From: Acanthornis magna | Taxonomy: Eukaryota > Chordata > Aves > Passeriformes > Acanthizidae | DNA: 64,000 bases | Direction of reading: 5' to 3' | Assembly: GCA_036785705.1 (NCBI GenBank) | Contig: JAWUZG010000056.1 | Location: 12,014,501-12,078,500, forward strand | Position numbers and translations under genes: made by a program | Notes under the pieces: model-generated | What the model was told of the DNA's origin: nothing | What the model saw: the letters and a program-made list of their open reading frames with translations, nothing else | Database searches by the model: none | Shown: in pieces, positions 1 through 13,686 of the stretch | Layout of the letters: each line of letters begins with the position of its first letter | Numbering within the stretch: position 1 is the stretch's first letter

Positions 1-1179
1 GAATCACAAAATTAGTGGCTGAGCAGAACGTGGAAATCCTAATATATTTGGATTTAGCAAAGCGTTTGATATAGTGTCTTACCAAATCTTACCCTCAAAA
101 TTAGTTCAGTTTGCCTTGGATATGATGCTGCCAAATGGACTGAGAACTGGCTTAGGGCCCTAAACTAATAGTGATGGGCTGTGTTTGGGGAGAGGGGGAG
201 CTGTGGGAGCAGAGCTGCAACCTGGCTATTCTCACTGAAAAAAAATGCAAAGCAAAACAACAGAAAAGCCCCAAAATAATAATAAAAAAATCCAGGAATG
301 TGGTCTCGGTTTGAGGCACCTTATTATGGGAATATTGACAAACTGGAGAGAGTTCAGAAGCAGAGTGGGGAAAAAAGGCATCAGAGGGGTCAGATTACTC
401 ACAGAGGGAGGCTGGGGGCTGAGAAATCCCGGGGCTGGAGGCATTTCAGGGAGGAGCAGGTGGAGGCCAGTGGGGCTGGGATGAATATTTGGGCTGTTGC
501 TGGGACCTGGCAGGGAGCAGCACCTCAGTGCCTTCGCCCCCGCGCAGCGGAGACTCGCTGAGCTCCCATTTCACGGCCCTTTCCAGATATTATCGGATAA
601 GCAGGGAGAATATTCACCGTGACTGTCAGAAAGAACATCCCTGACCGGGGGAGCTGGGCACGTTTCCTCAGGGAAAATCTTGAGTCTTGGAACAAGCACG
701 AGGAGATGGCCTTGGGTGATTTGTGTCGGTAGATGGGGATTTTTTCCTGGATCGTGGACTTGGATGGGAAGCTGAGAGGTGATTGTAGCTGCTTTGAGGT
801 CTGCCTCCTGCAGTCTTTATCTGCGCCTCGCAGGCATTTATTTATCACTGGGGAAAAGGCTGGGAACCTGCTGGTGGCAGCTGGAATGCCGATGTGTCCT
901 CAAGGGAGGATGGCAAAGCCCCTTCGTGTCTAAAGCTTCTGGAAAGGTGGTGACCCCCTGGTCACTGTGCCGAGGAAGGACAGGACAGCTTGATGCTGCT
1001 CACAGGATTTTGTGGGAGGAGTTGTCTGTAGAAGCTGGGAAGGATGAGGTTTATCCATGAAGGTGTCTGTCCAGCATGGTGAGCTCTGGGGCTCCTTCAG
1101 CACTCAGCTGGAGCCTGGAAGGGATGCTGAGCCTGTGGAGGTTCCCACAAGGTGAGGAAACCTGTGGCTGTCACTGAAG

Positions 1180-1221
1180 GCTGGTTTGGATCATTTGGGT
1201 GCTGGTTTGGATCATTTGGGT
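1180..1221. repeat. 21-bp tandem doublet
   Basis: GCTGGTTTGGATCATTTGGG plus T occurs twice in a row at 1180-1200 and 1201-1221 with no mismatch. Confidence 0.95.
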
Positions 1222-4200
1222 GCTACCAGGACTATTGCTCCCACTGTCAGTGGGATGGCTTGGTTGAGCCAGGCTTTTCTGTTTGCCTTTTAAAGCAAAT
1301 CTGCCTTTTGATACAAGTGCAAAGAAACTTTCAGTATGGAAAATGCAGCTTGCTCAAGGGAATGTTGCCTTGCATGGGGAACAGCCATCCTTGTGAGCCA
1401 GTGTGGTGGGGCAGGGATTAGCTGGGATGAACCAGAGTTGGGGAGGAAGACATGGAGCAGTGCTATGAAAGGCTCCTAGAAGATGGGGTGGCCTTGTGTT
1501 GGTGTCCTGGTCTCCCTGTGAGGGTTTCTTCAGCCCTGCATGGTCTTTCAAGCAATTCCCTGCTTTGCATTTCTCCCTGCCCAGAGCTGAGCCTGCTGGG
1601 ATGGGGCTGAACCAGGCAAAGTTTGGGAGGTATTTTTAGCTGTTCTAATTGTGGCAAATAAATGCCATTCTTACTTGTTGGGATTGAGCTGTGGCTAAAT
1701 CACAACTAGTTCTAATGATGATAATTACCGGATTTCAATATTTATAGAAACGGGTGCTTCCTTCGTATTGGCAGATGCTGCTGTGCTCTCACCTTCACAG
1801 ATCGAAACTCTGGCTCATTATCGCTGCACCTATTTATTTACTTGCAGATTTTTTAACCCACAGATGATAACATATGAGAGATATGAAAAGATATCCTGGT
1901 GGTGCTGATGCTGTAGTCTTTGGGTAGAAGCTGCGGGATGAATAGGGAAGCGCCTCCTAAAGACCTGTGGGTTGGATTTCTTGCTTTTTGGGCACTCATG
2001 AGAGATGTTCTCAGGGCTGCAAGCTTGCCTGGTTCTGCCAGGGCTTAGCCCCCAAGGGGTGGCTGTGGCTGTGCATATTTTTGCCTGCGTTAGAGCAGTG
2101 GATGCTGCTGGGATTCCTGTGTGCACCAGCACACGTACACGCTGGAACTGGGACAGAGCTGAGAGGTGAGGCTGCACGAGAGGCTCCATCCTGTGATGCT
2201 GGACGTGGAGGAGCTCGTGGAAAAGGCTCTGGGAGGTTCCTGCCTGCAGCAGCTTCTGGATGTCTTGATTTAGCAACATCCCTCTCCAGTCTGGTCCTGC
2301 AGAAGGGTGGGCACCTTTAGGACATATGGGCGCAGAGCCGTGCGTTTGGGTGGCACACGTGCCATCCCCTAAGCCTGGGATGACGATGCAGATCCCCCTG
2401 GGCTGTCAAACCAGCCCTGCCAGGTGATAGCAGCCTGTGGATCCTCACTGGTATCCAGCCCCGTACACCCATCGGGTCTGAGACTCCCTCCTTGAGCAAG
2501 GTGTAGAAAAGATTCACTTATTCAATTTGCTATCTCTCCAGTGCCACATAAGCTGTATTGATAAATTAATCTTATATTGTTGTGACTAAACAGCCCTGCA
2601 ATTTTTTACACTGTGCAGTCTAATCTGTCTTGACAGCTGTATCATTAGTTTATATTTGTTGTAATCTTATTCACTGTGCTGGCTGTGGGGAGTTTTTATT
2701 TGAGGAACTGTTCTGCTATGCAGGCAAGGGGCACAGCTCTCTGCTGGGCATCTCGGGGGGCAGCTGGGGTGCACCCATGCAGCCACCTGGGTGCCCTCCC
2801 CACGACTTGGCCCCAAAATGCTGCTCTGCTGCCTAATAGCAGGATCTTCCCAATAGCAGCATCCACAGGGCTGCCAGGGCCTCACCAAAGCATCCCTGCT
2901 GCTGAGGATTTGATGGGGACCTCCAAGCTGGGGTTAAAACAGAGAAAAAGCGGATGTTGGAGGAACTGCATCTTAAGGCATCCTGAAAGTTCTACTGTGT
3001 GATGCAAGACAAGTTGTTTACTTGGCCCGTGTTTCAGTTTTCCATGATACGGGATGGTCCCTGCTCCATTGCTGAGGTTATTTCTGGGTCACAGGGGATA
3101 CTGTGAGAACTGGGACTTCTCAGTCTGTCACCCAGGCCTTTGGAGATGTTGCAGAAGGGATGGTGATGTGTGCTGGCATAGTGTCGTGAGCTGGAGGTGA
3201 CAGTGGCACAGAGTCACGGGTGGCTGGCTGGGCTGCTGCCCTGGCTTCAGCCTGGGTTTGCTGTCTCTGGTCCAAGTGGGGCTGATTCAGATCTCTGTTG
3301 ATTTTGTACAGTCTCTTTGCTTTGCAGGCAGCTTTGCATGGATGTTCTTTCAACAGCATCTCCCCCAAAATATGGAGCAAAATGTTTTTGGTTGGTGCAA
3401 TGAGATGTCTGCCAGCAGGGAGCAAGAGAGATTGTGTGCTCCCTGGGCATGGGACATGTGGGAGGCATTTCGGCTGCTACTTCCTGCTTTTTGTCTGGAA
3501 CTTGTTAAATCTGGATGAGAAAGAACAATTGCTGGAGTTCATGCTTCTGTTATTTGCAGCATCTCTGACCAGGCATGGATGGCTCATTAACAGCTCAAGC
3601 CCAGCCTTCCCTTGAGTGCATTTTTCTGTGAGAGCATTTGGGATCTGGCAGGATGCTCCCAAAGTGGGTGTGGAGAGGTGTACCTTGCAGTCTGATGGTG
3701 CAAATTGTTCTTTAGTCCCTTGAACAAGGTCTTGCACCTGTAATGCAGGGTCCAGCAGTGCTCTGTGCTGTGCTCAGACCCAAACTGGAACCAGCAATGT
3801 GTCAGCCCAATGGGTGTGCCACAGGATGCTGTGCTGTGCTGCCGGTGTGATTCCCCTCTGCAGGCAGGGCTGGGAGCAGAGGGTGGGATGAGCTGTGTGA
3901 CAGTCCCAGGGGCTTTGTGTAGGGCTGGTGGGGGAGGATGATAAAGCTTGGTGAGATCTGCGTGGTGGCATCAGCTTTGAGTGTAGGAAAATCCCTGCTC
4001 CAGGAGACAAAGTTTTGGGAAAACATCTGTAACCTGCTCATGGCCACACTTGCAGTGATGATGTGCAAGGGGTTTCATGTGTGCTGGTGTAACTGGGAGG
4101 TCTGGTGGTGCAACTGCCCACCACACGGCTTGGAACCTCCTTGCTGGGGCACCAGGCTGCATTCGAATTAACCTGCCATTAGTGATGTGATCTCTGGTTG

Positions 4201-7200
4201 GGAATGGCTGGGGACAGCCCTCACAGTGGCTGCAACCTGTGTTTGCGTTCTGCAGCTCGGAGAGCCTCCTGCTGCCATTCGTCACGGGCTGCAGCTGGTG
4301 ACAAGGTGACAGATGCCAGCAGGTTGAATGCAGCTCCTCAGCATGGCCAGAGGCAGGAGGTGTCCACGCTGTTGGCAGAGGCATCGCATCCTCCCTCTCT
4401 CCCAGCTGGGTGGGGTTATGCAGATGGGGGTCCTGGCGCTTACCCTAAATCTGGGGTTGATGACAGCTGCAGTACATCTGCCAGCACGGCAGTGACACCT
4501 CCCCGTGCACGGAGTGCTGCTGGCCTGCTGTCCACTCCCACGGAGAAAACGCATTTCCCACTCAGCTGGTCTCTGGTGCCTAGTGGTAAAAGATAATCCA
4601 TCGTCTGCAAGGACTCTGCCAGTGTTTTCAGCAAGGCATTGACTGGTGGTGTAAAACCTGGGTGTTCTGCAGCCGGGGCTCTCAGGAGGGAGAGGGTGTC
4701 TCAGTGTGTGCAGTGGGTCTGCTGGAGCACGCAGCAATTGCCCAACCTGCTGCTCTCTTTGCCACATGGGAAAGATTTCTGTTCTGCCCCCCAGGCCTCT
4801 TTGCAGCACTTGATGGTTGCTGTTCACACCCTGCTTGCTGATTAGCTTCCTGTCAGTGCTGGGAGCGCAGAGTGGGCAGGAGAAGCCTCCCTGGAGGCTT
4901 CCGAGGCAGGACTGGTGACAAAGCTCAGTTCTCCCCCTGCTACCCTTGTCTGTGGCCACCTCCTGCTCCAGGTGAGGGTGTTGCTGGGGCAAATTGCAGC
5001 TTTTTGCTGTTTATTACCCTCTCATCCCTTAGCCAGTGTGAGAGTGTCTCAATTATTATTTTAAGCTGTTTATCCCTGGGGTGAATTGCAGGTCCCTGTC
5101 CTTGGCTCCCATATGGGTCTCGCTCATCCCTCAGTGCCAAGCATTGCTTTAAGCTCAGTGTATTCCCTGTGCAACTCGGGGTAACCTCCAAAGCTGCCAG
5201 CTCCTAGGCACTGGTGTAACTGGGAGCCACAGGGAGTTTTGGATGGTAGTGCTATGCTCCACCCATACTGATGAGACTATTTCCATAGCAACTACAAGAT
5301 TTTTCAGAGGGGAGTTAGGGGAAAGATGTGAAAAGCCAAAACTAACCCAGCTTAAAACCAGCATGGGCAGAAGCTGTTGGTCAGTGTGGGGAGCATTTTG
5401 GGAGATCTTGCATTGCCTCTCACCCAGAAGTTCTCTGGCTCGATGTATTTATGTGGGACCTCATGGCCAGGCAGCCCCGATGCTCTCACCACCCAAACTG
5501 TGGAAGTGGGAGCTGGTGCTTGCATTGCACAGCTTGGGAAGGCTGGGATGCCCTCATGGGGCAGCTGTGCCAGGGCTTTGGGGCTGGGAAGGGGCAGGAG
5601 CATGCAGGGCTGGCTGTGTGGAGGCAGCATGTGCTGCTGCTCTCGGGGGAGACATCCTGGTGCTGCTGCCGATGCACAGAATCATTTCCCAAGCTGGTGG
5701 CATCAGTGTCAGCAAGGTGATTTCAGTGGTGCTGGGGGCTGTGGGAGTCAGGAATGTCTTCCATGTGTCCCTGCTTTCCTGTAGGGCCCAGAGTCCTGGG
5801 GAGGGAGCTGCAGCTTCTGGCCTTGGAGCATCCCAGTGCTGCTTTGGCTCTAGACTCTGCTCTCCCCTCTGTCCTTATCCTGCTTCCTTCACTTCTGTCT
5901 CCTGCCCTCACTGAGAGCCAGTAAAACATCTGGAAGGGCTGTAAATGATGATTTTGGGGCAGAAAACTTTGGTAATGTGGCGACAGGTGCAAGGCTGGCA
6001 TGGTGACACTGTGTGTCCTGTCCCAGAGGCTGAATCCGATCCTTGGCATTGCAGAACGAGAGATCAGAGAGTGGCTTGACCCAGTGTTGTTGGAGATATC
6101 TGTGGTTTTCTTGGCAGCTTGAGTTTGGGGGCTTTGGGCAGGTCTGGATGCCTGGGGAGCTTGAAGGTGTCTGAGGGGCTGGTGGACCCCCAAGGATCTC
6201 AGTGTGGGGAGGCTGAGAGTGAGGTCAGTGTGGGGGACATCCAAGTGTGGGTTGGTGCCACCTGGTCCCAGCCCTGCAGCTGCAAAGGAGGGAGCACAAA
6301 GGCAGCCCTTCTCCATCCCATTGCAATCCCCACAGCGGGAGGAGGAGTGGGCTGCAGGAGGGCTGTCCCTGCCAGCTGCTGGCCCCGGTAAGCCCAGCCT
6401 GGCACACGGTGTGGGTTCTGGGGCACAGCTGCTGCCGGCTGTGAGCGAGCCAGCCCTGCTCCCCAGAGGGCTGCCTGCTCTGGGGGCAGACAATGTCCAT
6501 ATGGTTTGTGCAGAGTGAATTTTCCTTCACTGATAATGCTCTGGGCTCAGGTAGTTTGCTTTGAGAATGGGCTGGTGCTTGGGACCCTCCTGGTCCTTCA
6601 GCTGCCCAGGAGGAGAAACAAAGTTTGAGTGATTCTTTGCAAAAACAAATGAACAAAAATTAATAAAACAACAACATCTTCCTGTAAGGACTTTGTCTGA
6701 TGATCTGCTTTCTGGCTTCAGAATTGTTCCATGACCCTAGCTGGCACCAAAAAGACACGTGTCCTGTTAAATACATCATCAGAGCAAGTGGAAAAAGGGC
6801 AAGCGATGTCAGGAGGTGCATCGTAACTTCCTTGCTCCCTGCCTCTTCTCAATTACTACTGAGCAGGACCTTTGGATTCCTCAAATGCCCCTGAGAGATT
6901 TTATACCTGTCAGCTTAATGCCAGCCTCCTGGAAATCCTTCAGCAAAAGGAGGCTCATTTTCAGGAGCACAAAGCTTTTGGGCTCATCATATTTTTGCTT
7001 GTCTTGTGGATGTCATTACGTCTCAGTGCCGTGGCCTTAAACCTCCGTGCAAAGCCCCAAGCCCCAGTGATGAACATCCTCAAACAGTGCAAGCAGACCC
7101 TGCTAGTGCCGAGTGGGGCTGTCAGTGCTGGGTTAATGTTTGCCATGTGTTGGCCATGCTGCAGTAACTCAGGTTGTGTCCTCCTGCCTTGCTCCTGGTG

Positions 7201-9268
7201 TAAAACAAATCTTATCTGATGAGCAGCCGGTGCAGCTCGACAGCAGCAGGTTTGGATAGTGTGAGCTCAAGGCTCTCACCCACCTTTGGCCCTGGGGAAG
7301 GAGGTGCCCATGGCCAGTGAAGGGCTGGGGCTTGCTCGGGGATGGCTGCTCTTGGGGTCCTGAGAAGCTGCAAGTCCAGATGCTGGGCAAGCAGAGGTTT
7401 CTTCATAATTCAGCTATGACTTTGTCTAGAGGAATGGCAGATTGAGCTGAGAGGCGAGACAGAAACAGTCCCAGGATTTGCTGTTTATGCTTCTGGATCA
7501 GCTCTAACACAGCAGCCTGGTTAGCAGCATCTCTGGCTGTCAGAGTGCCTTCTATAAGATTTTTGCAAGGTGCTTTTTTCACGTTTATATGAACAAAGTA
7601 AAGCACAGAGAGAGGAGCTTTTAAAGTGTCTGTTGCCTCCTTGCTCTTTCTTCCCCTCCCTGCCTCTTCCTGCATGCGTTGTGTTTATAGGCATGCTGGT
7701 TTGCTTTTCCTTTCCAGAGCCAGCTGACTTCCCACAAAATACCTGTTATCCTGGGAAGCCTGGAGCTCTGACTCACCGTGTCTTAATGAGTACATCCCCC
7801 TGCTCCTGAGCGATGCTTCTGTTCTTACACCTCTGCAATAAGAGCCAAGTCAGTGTGTGTGTGCGTCCCTTGTAGGAAAAGCTTAGTGGAGGGCAGGGAG
7901 GAGGTTTTCATGGTTTTCCTGGGGAAAAAGGGACTGAGGCCTTCTCCTGGGTGATGGAGGAGCCCCTCCGTGGGCAGAGCTGGCTGTGATTTATTTGCAG
8001 TGCAGATACAAGCCTCAGGGGGTCATGGCAGTTTGCTCAAACATAAACTGTGTGGAGAACTTACCTGGTTCTTTGGCTTTACGGGGAGCAGATGGAAGCT
8101 GGGCAGATAGATCTGTGATGCTGTGAGGGTAAAGAGGGCCTTGGAAAGTCTCCTTGCAGGTTGGAGTTGCTCTGCCTATGGCTGTTCTGAGGACAGAGGC
8201 TAGGAGCCTGGCTGTGGCCAGCCCAGCTGGGCATTGCTGCCCGCTTGTTCGAGCTTCATAAGCATCTGAGGAGCCAAAATGCTGGAGGATCAAAGTTCAG
8301 GCTCCTTGGGAGCTGTTTGAGGACAAAAAAAGGAAAATAGCAGCTTCATGGGAACAGGATCCAAGTCCAAAATGATTGTCTTTCCCCTCCTCTTTCTTGG
8401 CCAGAGATTTTGCCTGTGTGGGAAAGCTGGAAATGGGAAGAGCTGCACTATGGGGGGCCAGAGGAGGTTAAAGTAGGATGGGGGACTGTGGGAGGATGCT
8501 GGACTTGGCTGGATGGCCATAGCTTTGCAGAGGCTGAGGGACCCTTTGGCACTCATGCTCTGAGCTCCAAGCTCTGCTTTCTGTGCTGCTTTCAGGATCC
8601 AGGCATGGGAGCAGCGGAAAGGATCTGCCCAAAAATGCACAGCTACGTCAAAACGGGGTTAGAGATGAAGCTCACGTTGATGTAAAGCTCCTGAAATGAG
8701 ACCCCCGTGGTGGCTGTGGTTTTTGGGAAGTGTGCTTGCAGGTTTGCGTGGGTGGGTAGCAGCAGGTCTTGGATTAAGAGCCGCAGCCCCCTCCAACCAT
8801 GGCACTTGTACAGCCCATTCCTGGCTCTCACGTCTGCTTTTGCTGGACTCTTGTTCCTGCCTCCTCATTCCCAGTGCCATCGATCACAGTAACAGCCAGT
8901 TTGTGGGAGATTTTATTTTCTCCTTTTCCTCCTCCATCCATTTTCCTGTCTTCAAGCACAGCATGAAGTGCAATGAGTGCATGGGGCTGGCAGTGCTCCC
9001 TTTTGGGTCCTAGCTGAGCTACTATGGTCTACCAGAATATTGTCTCGACCATCTCCAAGGCCCTGTGCCTTTTTTGGGGGGATCTCCTTTCCACCACGGG
9101 CTCTTTGGCATTACTTTTTACCAAGAGTTATTCCTGCCAGGCTGAACTCTAGTGATCCTGTACCTTTAGTACATCTCCTTGTTTTGCTAATGTGTGTAGG
9201 CACTGTGCTCTCCAGGAGAGAAACAGCAGCTGTTGGAGTAGAGCTTGGCAGCTTTTTTTTCCTGTAGT

Positions 9269-9335
9269 AGTATATTAATATATATATTTATGTATAAATA
9301 TATATATATATTTTAAAATTTTAAAAAAATTTTAG
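9269..9335. repeat. AT-rich simple repeat
   Basis: Runs of TA dinucleotides with interruptions (TATATATTTATGTATAAATA and similar), followed by alternating A and T runs. Likely an unstable microsatellite region. Confidence 0.85.
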
Positions 9336-12175
9336 AGTTTAGTTTCTGAAAAGCCCTAGACCTCTTTGGAGATGGGAGCGTGAGGGAATCTGACTTCCAG
9401 TTTGAAGTTGCAGGGAGGGTTTAATAAAGCAGAATGTGATTACTGAAGCCGATTTTGACCAGGGTGCTGCTTCCTCTCTAAAACGCCGTTTGATCTTTAA
9501 AGATCACAAAATGCTGCACACTGCTGGCTCTCCCTGCATATGAAATCCTATAGATAAAGCATCGTTTCCTTTGGCATGGAGAGCTGCTGAGAAACAGGAG
9601 CTCTTTTGCTTTACATGGGTGCAGGAGCCCAAAGGATGCTGTTTCACCCTGAGGTCTGTGTGGGGTAAAACTCCCAGGGGAATGTTTTTTTCCTGTCCTT
9701 GGGTTGCCTTCCCATCCTAGCCAGCTGCATGGCTATTTTGGGGATGTGGTATGGTCAGACATGCAGAGGTTGAGGTTAGCAGTCCTGAGCCAGGCTTCTC
9801 TGCACACCTCAGATCCATGTCCAACAATGGGAAGCACCTAACTGGGCACAGAAGATTGGCTTTGTAGGTTCTTCTGCCGGACAGTAATCAAAGAAATGCC
9901 CTTCTGGGGAAATATAATTGTTTTTGCCACTCAGAGGAAGAGGGGAGCGAGCTTTGGCTGATGCTGCAGGTGGGGAGTGAACTCTCACTTTTACTGATGA
10001 TTCACCCAAGGTGTCTGTATTTTTGTATTTATGTCCATGTCTGCAGGGCAAAACTGCTCATCCCATTTCATGCTTTCTCACTCTGGATGGTGTTTGGGAC
10101 CCTGCAGGGGTCAGATAGTAGTGGGAATAAATAAGAAAGAGTTAGGGAGGGAGCCTGCAGGAGCAGGGAAGTGGCAAGGTGCTGAACCAGGAGCCCAGCC
10201 CTTACACAGAAGGGTTTCTGGGGCACTGTCCTCTCAGCCCTGCTCCCTGTGCAGAAGATGCTGCAGCCCTTGGGAGTTTACTCCTGAGGCTTTTGTATTG
10301 CTGCTCATCTCTGATAAATGAGGTTTCTTCAGCACTGGAATGATTTTGGACACCTCAGTCCTTGCTTGGGACCCCAGGGCTGCTCCCCCCCAGGACTAGT
10401 AAAGTAATCGTGATGGAATATTAGGGCAGATATTTGTTGTGGTGGCAGCTGTACTGCTGCCCACAGCACTTCTTCAGCTCTGCCATCCTACTTCGCACCT
10501 ATTTCTTCCTTTCTGAAAGCATGTGCCTGGGAATAATTCCCTACACTGAGGAACTTTGGATGCCGTGTGTGATAACAGGAACATACTGCTTCCTGTGTGC
10601 TGCGGCCATCTGTCCATGCTGGGTCCAGGCAGCCTGCTGTCCTCTAGTAACACTGACACACTGTCCCCAAAAGGAACACTCTCTGCTCTGTAAGTCGTCA
10701 TCTAGAGCTGCTGGGGGATGCAGAGGCTCAAGGAGCAGGAATTGGGTGAATGCACAAACACGAGTGCACCCTGAGACGATCTCCTGTCCCTGGGACAAAA
10801 TCAAAGGATGAGGTTCTGGTGGTGCTGGCACTGCTGTCTGTTTATGTAAAGCTCCTGTGTATCCTTATGGGTGCCATGCAGGATGGAATAAGTGCAGAGC
10901 CTGGGGAAAGAAACCAAACCTGTTCAGCATGGTTTGAAGCTGTTTCTCAGAGCATCTTCCGTGGCTGGGTGTCTCTATATGACAATCTTGTGAGGAAGTG
11001 CAGCTGTAGCAGCTCTTCTGCACCCTGTGGATGCTCCTGGCCAGCCTGGGGCCAGGATGATCCTGTTGGGGTGAACATGAAGCTTGTCTGGACTCATCTG
11101 AAAAGTGTTCTGTGGGGGAGTCCTCTCTGAATTCCTTGTGTCCCGTGACTTGCTCGTGTCTAGCAGTGGAGTTTCACCAGAGGACTGTTGAGATGCCATT
11201 GTGCAGCGGCTTGTGCAGAGCTCTATTGTTCCCACATCTTCCTCAGCTGGGGATTAGGAACTTTTTCCTTTGCTCAGCTCTTTGGGAAGGGTCTGGTTTG
11301 GATTTCTGGGTGGGATGTGGCCCGTGGGATGGGGGCTGAGTGCATCCCTGTCACCCTCTCTGCAGCACCAACGTACCCCAACATGACCTTGGCAGCAGGA
11401 GCAGAGCAGCGCTGAGGGAGCTGTGTTGCAGTGATGTTTTATGATCGTTACCTTGACGAATCACAATTACACTGTGGGGTTATGCTCATAATTGTTTCTA
11501 CAAATCTGGATTTGCTTTCTCAACCCCCCTTTTCCCACTGACCTCAAATTATCCTTAATGATCCACTGCTGGGTGACCTTTCCATGCTTTTCGGGAAGGG
11601 GAAGACTGTGCTTTAAATGGGGAAAGTGTTGTCCTTGTGGGTCTTTATTCAACCGTACTTGCCTTTAAGTTTCTGTTATCAATTCACTTTTATAAATTTC
11701 ATATTGAAGGAATCAAGTCCTTTGTGCCTGCAGTTATTAAATTATGTGATAAGTGCCTTATAATCCTGTGAAAGATGTCTGATTCCTTTATGGCTTCCTC
11801 TGCCCCATGTAGGGTGTGACGGGTGGATAGAAGGAGCTGGCAGTAGCCACAATGGCTGTGCTTAGCCCTGGGGTGTGAGACCTACACCAACTTTCAGGGC
11901 TTCTCATTAACATCTGCAGCACCTCAGCTTGGAGGAGGCAGGTCTTGCTGGTCAAGGGTTCAAAGATGTCTTTCCTTTATTCCCACTGCTGTCAAATTCA
12001 CATTTGCATGGTCTGGTGCTGGCGTGCCAGGAGGTTTGTTTATAATGCTAAACATATCAGGTAATTGAAAGCTAATGTGTCTGTCTGGATTGCGAGGTTT
12101 AATATGCCTGGGTGAAGAATCAATTTTCCTGTAGTCCTACGAGAGAGAAGGCAAATGCTCTGCTTGCCTTCCCTC

Positions 12176-12231
12176 TATATATATTTCTAAATATATAAAT
12201 AAATACAATGTTGTGTGTGTGTTGGGGTGCT
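12176..12231. repeat. AT-rich then TG simple repeat
   Basis: TATATATATTTCTAAATATA followed by AATAAATACAATG and a short TG run. Low complexity. Confidence 0.75.
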
Positions 12232-13564
12232 GCCTAATTGCTGGCACACAGCTTATTTACTGCCCAGCATCCAAACACGAGTGGTGGCACTTGCACAGCA
12301 GGGACTTGTCATCTGCTCGGGCACTGATTGGAGCTGATGGCATCCTCGGGAAAAGTCGCTCCCCTCCGGTTTGGGATAGACACAGATTTGGGGATCACAT
12401 GTGTACGCATGCTGTGTAATACTCGGTGCTTATCAGGTGCCTTTTTTAGACATTGACCACAATGCTTGAAAAGCTGAGAGAGATTAGACAAATGTTATCC
12501 TTGTTGTGTGGGGAGGGTGAAGGAAGGCCAGACACATTAAGTAGCCTCAAGTTAATCGCTTGTTAAATTGGCATGAGGCTGTTTCTTCACCTCTGCCTTG
12601 TGCATGTGGGATGAAATGAGCCTGGCTGTGTTTGAATCCCAGGGGATATTCCAGTCTCCCTTGCTGCACTGGCCCAGGGCTGGAAGGGGAGCATGTGAAG
12701 CTGTTCAGTCTCAAGAAGATGACACCAGCCTGTCACCTTTTTGCAGATGCAGTCATTCCTTCTGGGAATGAGAGGAGTTGCTGTTCCCACAGGTTTGTTG
12801 GCTACCAGCCCCCTTCCAGCAAGCAGGGCTAGGTCCTGGCACTTTTTGAGACCTGCTGAAACCTAAACCCTGTGAGTTGGTGACCTTATGGTCAGCAAGA
12901 TCGCTGATCTCTGTCACGGAGGGGCAAAGACACCTGGCTGCCTTGCTGGGATCTGTGAGCAGGGTGTGATGCTGGCAAGCTGCTGAGCTGGCAAACAGGG
13001 CTTCATGCTTCACAGGTTTGCTGTTAATGGGGCACAGCATGGAGCTGGGGATTGGCCATTGGTCTGACTGCAGTGGCCTACAAGACTTTCAACAGGTTGT
13101 AAAGGCATGTCTGTGGGCACATGGAGGCTGAGGTGTGACACAGGATTGGCCTCCTAATGTTACCTTTTCTCAGGCTAAGTCTATGCCTTCCTTCCTGGAA
13201 AGCAGCTGATTTCCTCAGCAAAGAGATGACTTAGTGATGAGAGGCTGATATGATGCTGCATTACATCACAAGTGGTTTGTTTTTCTGGAGAAGACGCTGT
13301 TCAGCCCAGGTGTGCTAGGCGAAGTGGTGGTGGGAGGTGTTAAGGATAAGAACTGCTGAGGCTCCTTGGAGGTGATGTTGGCTCATGCTTTTGTTGAGGA
13401 CACAAAGGCAGGAGTGTGCTCACAGGCTTTGCTGCTGGAGCTGTGGGGACACAATGGGAAGAGCTGCAATAACAAAACCAAGAGACACTCCAATGGCAAG
13501 TGGGGTGAGCGTAAATGTGGGTGTAACAAGGCTTTTGCTGCCAGCTAGGAAATCACGTCCATTG

Positions 13565-13686
13565 GAAATGGCCTGGTGGATAGAAATGCTTGATGCAATG
13601 CTTAATAATGGGGTGAACACAAGCTGAAATGACCTGGTGGATAGAAATGCTTGGTGCAATGCTTAATAATGGGGTAAACACAAGAT
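13565..13686. repeat. 61-bp tandem duplication
   Basis: 13565-13625 and 13626-13686 are two adjacent copies of a 61-bp segment (GATAGAAATGCTTGATGCAA in one, GATAGAAATGCTTGGTGCAA in the other). A few substitutions separate them, so this duplication is older than the one at 59.1 kb. Confidence 0.95.

Noticed and set aside
4282..4992. 236-codon open frame on the minus strand
   Set aside because: Same reasons; no family resemblance and no support from context.
5723..6493. 256-codon open frame on the minus strand
   Set aside because: No recognisable domain or splice-site logic, low-complexity Ser/Pro/Ala-rich text, inside a G-rich intron where minus-strand stops are depleted.
7403..7675. 90-codon minus-strand frame with natural-looking helical sequence (LELIQKHKQQILGLFLSRL)
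   Set aside because: Short, not recognised and without neighbours; kept out unless a protein search finds a match.
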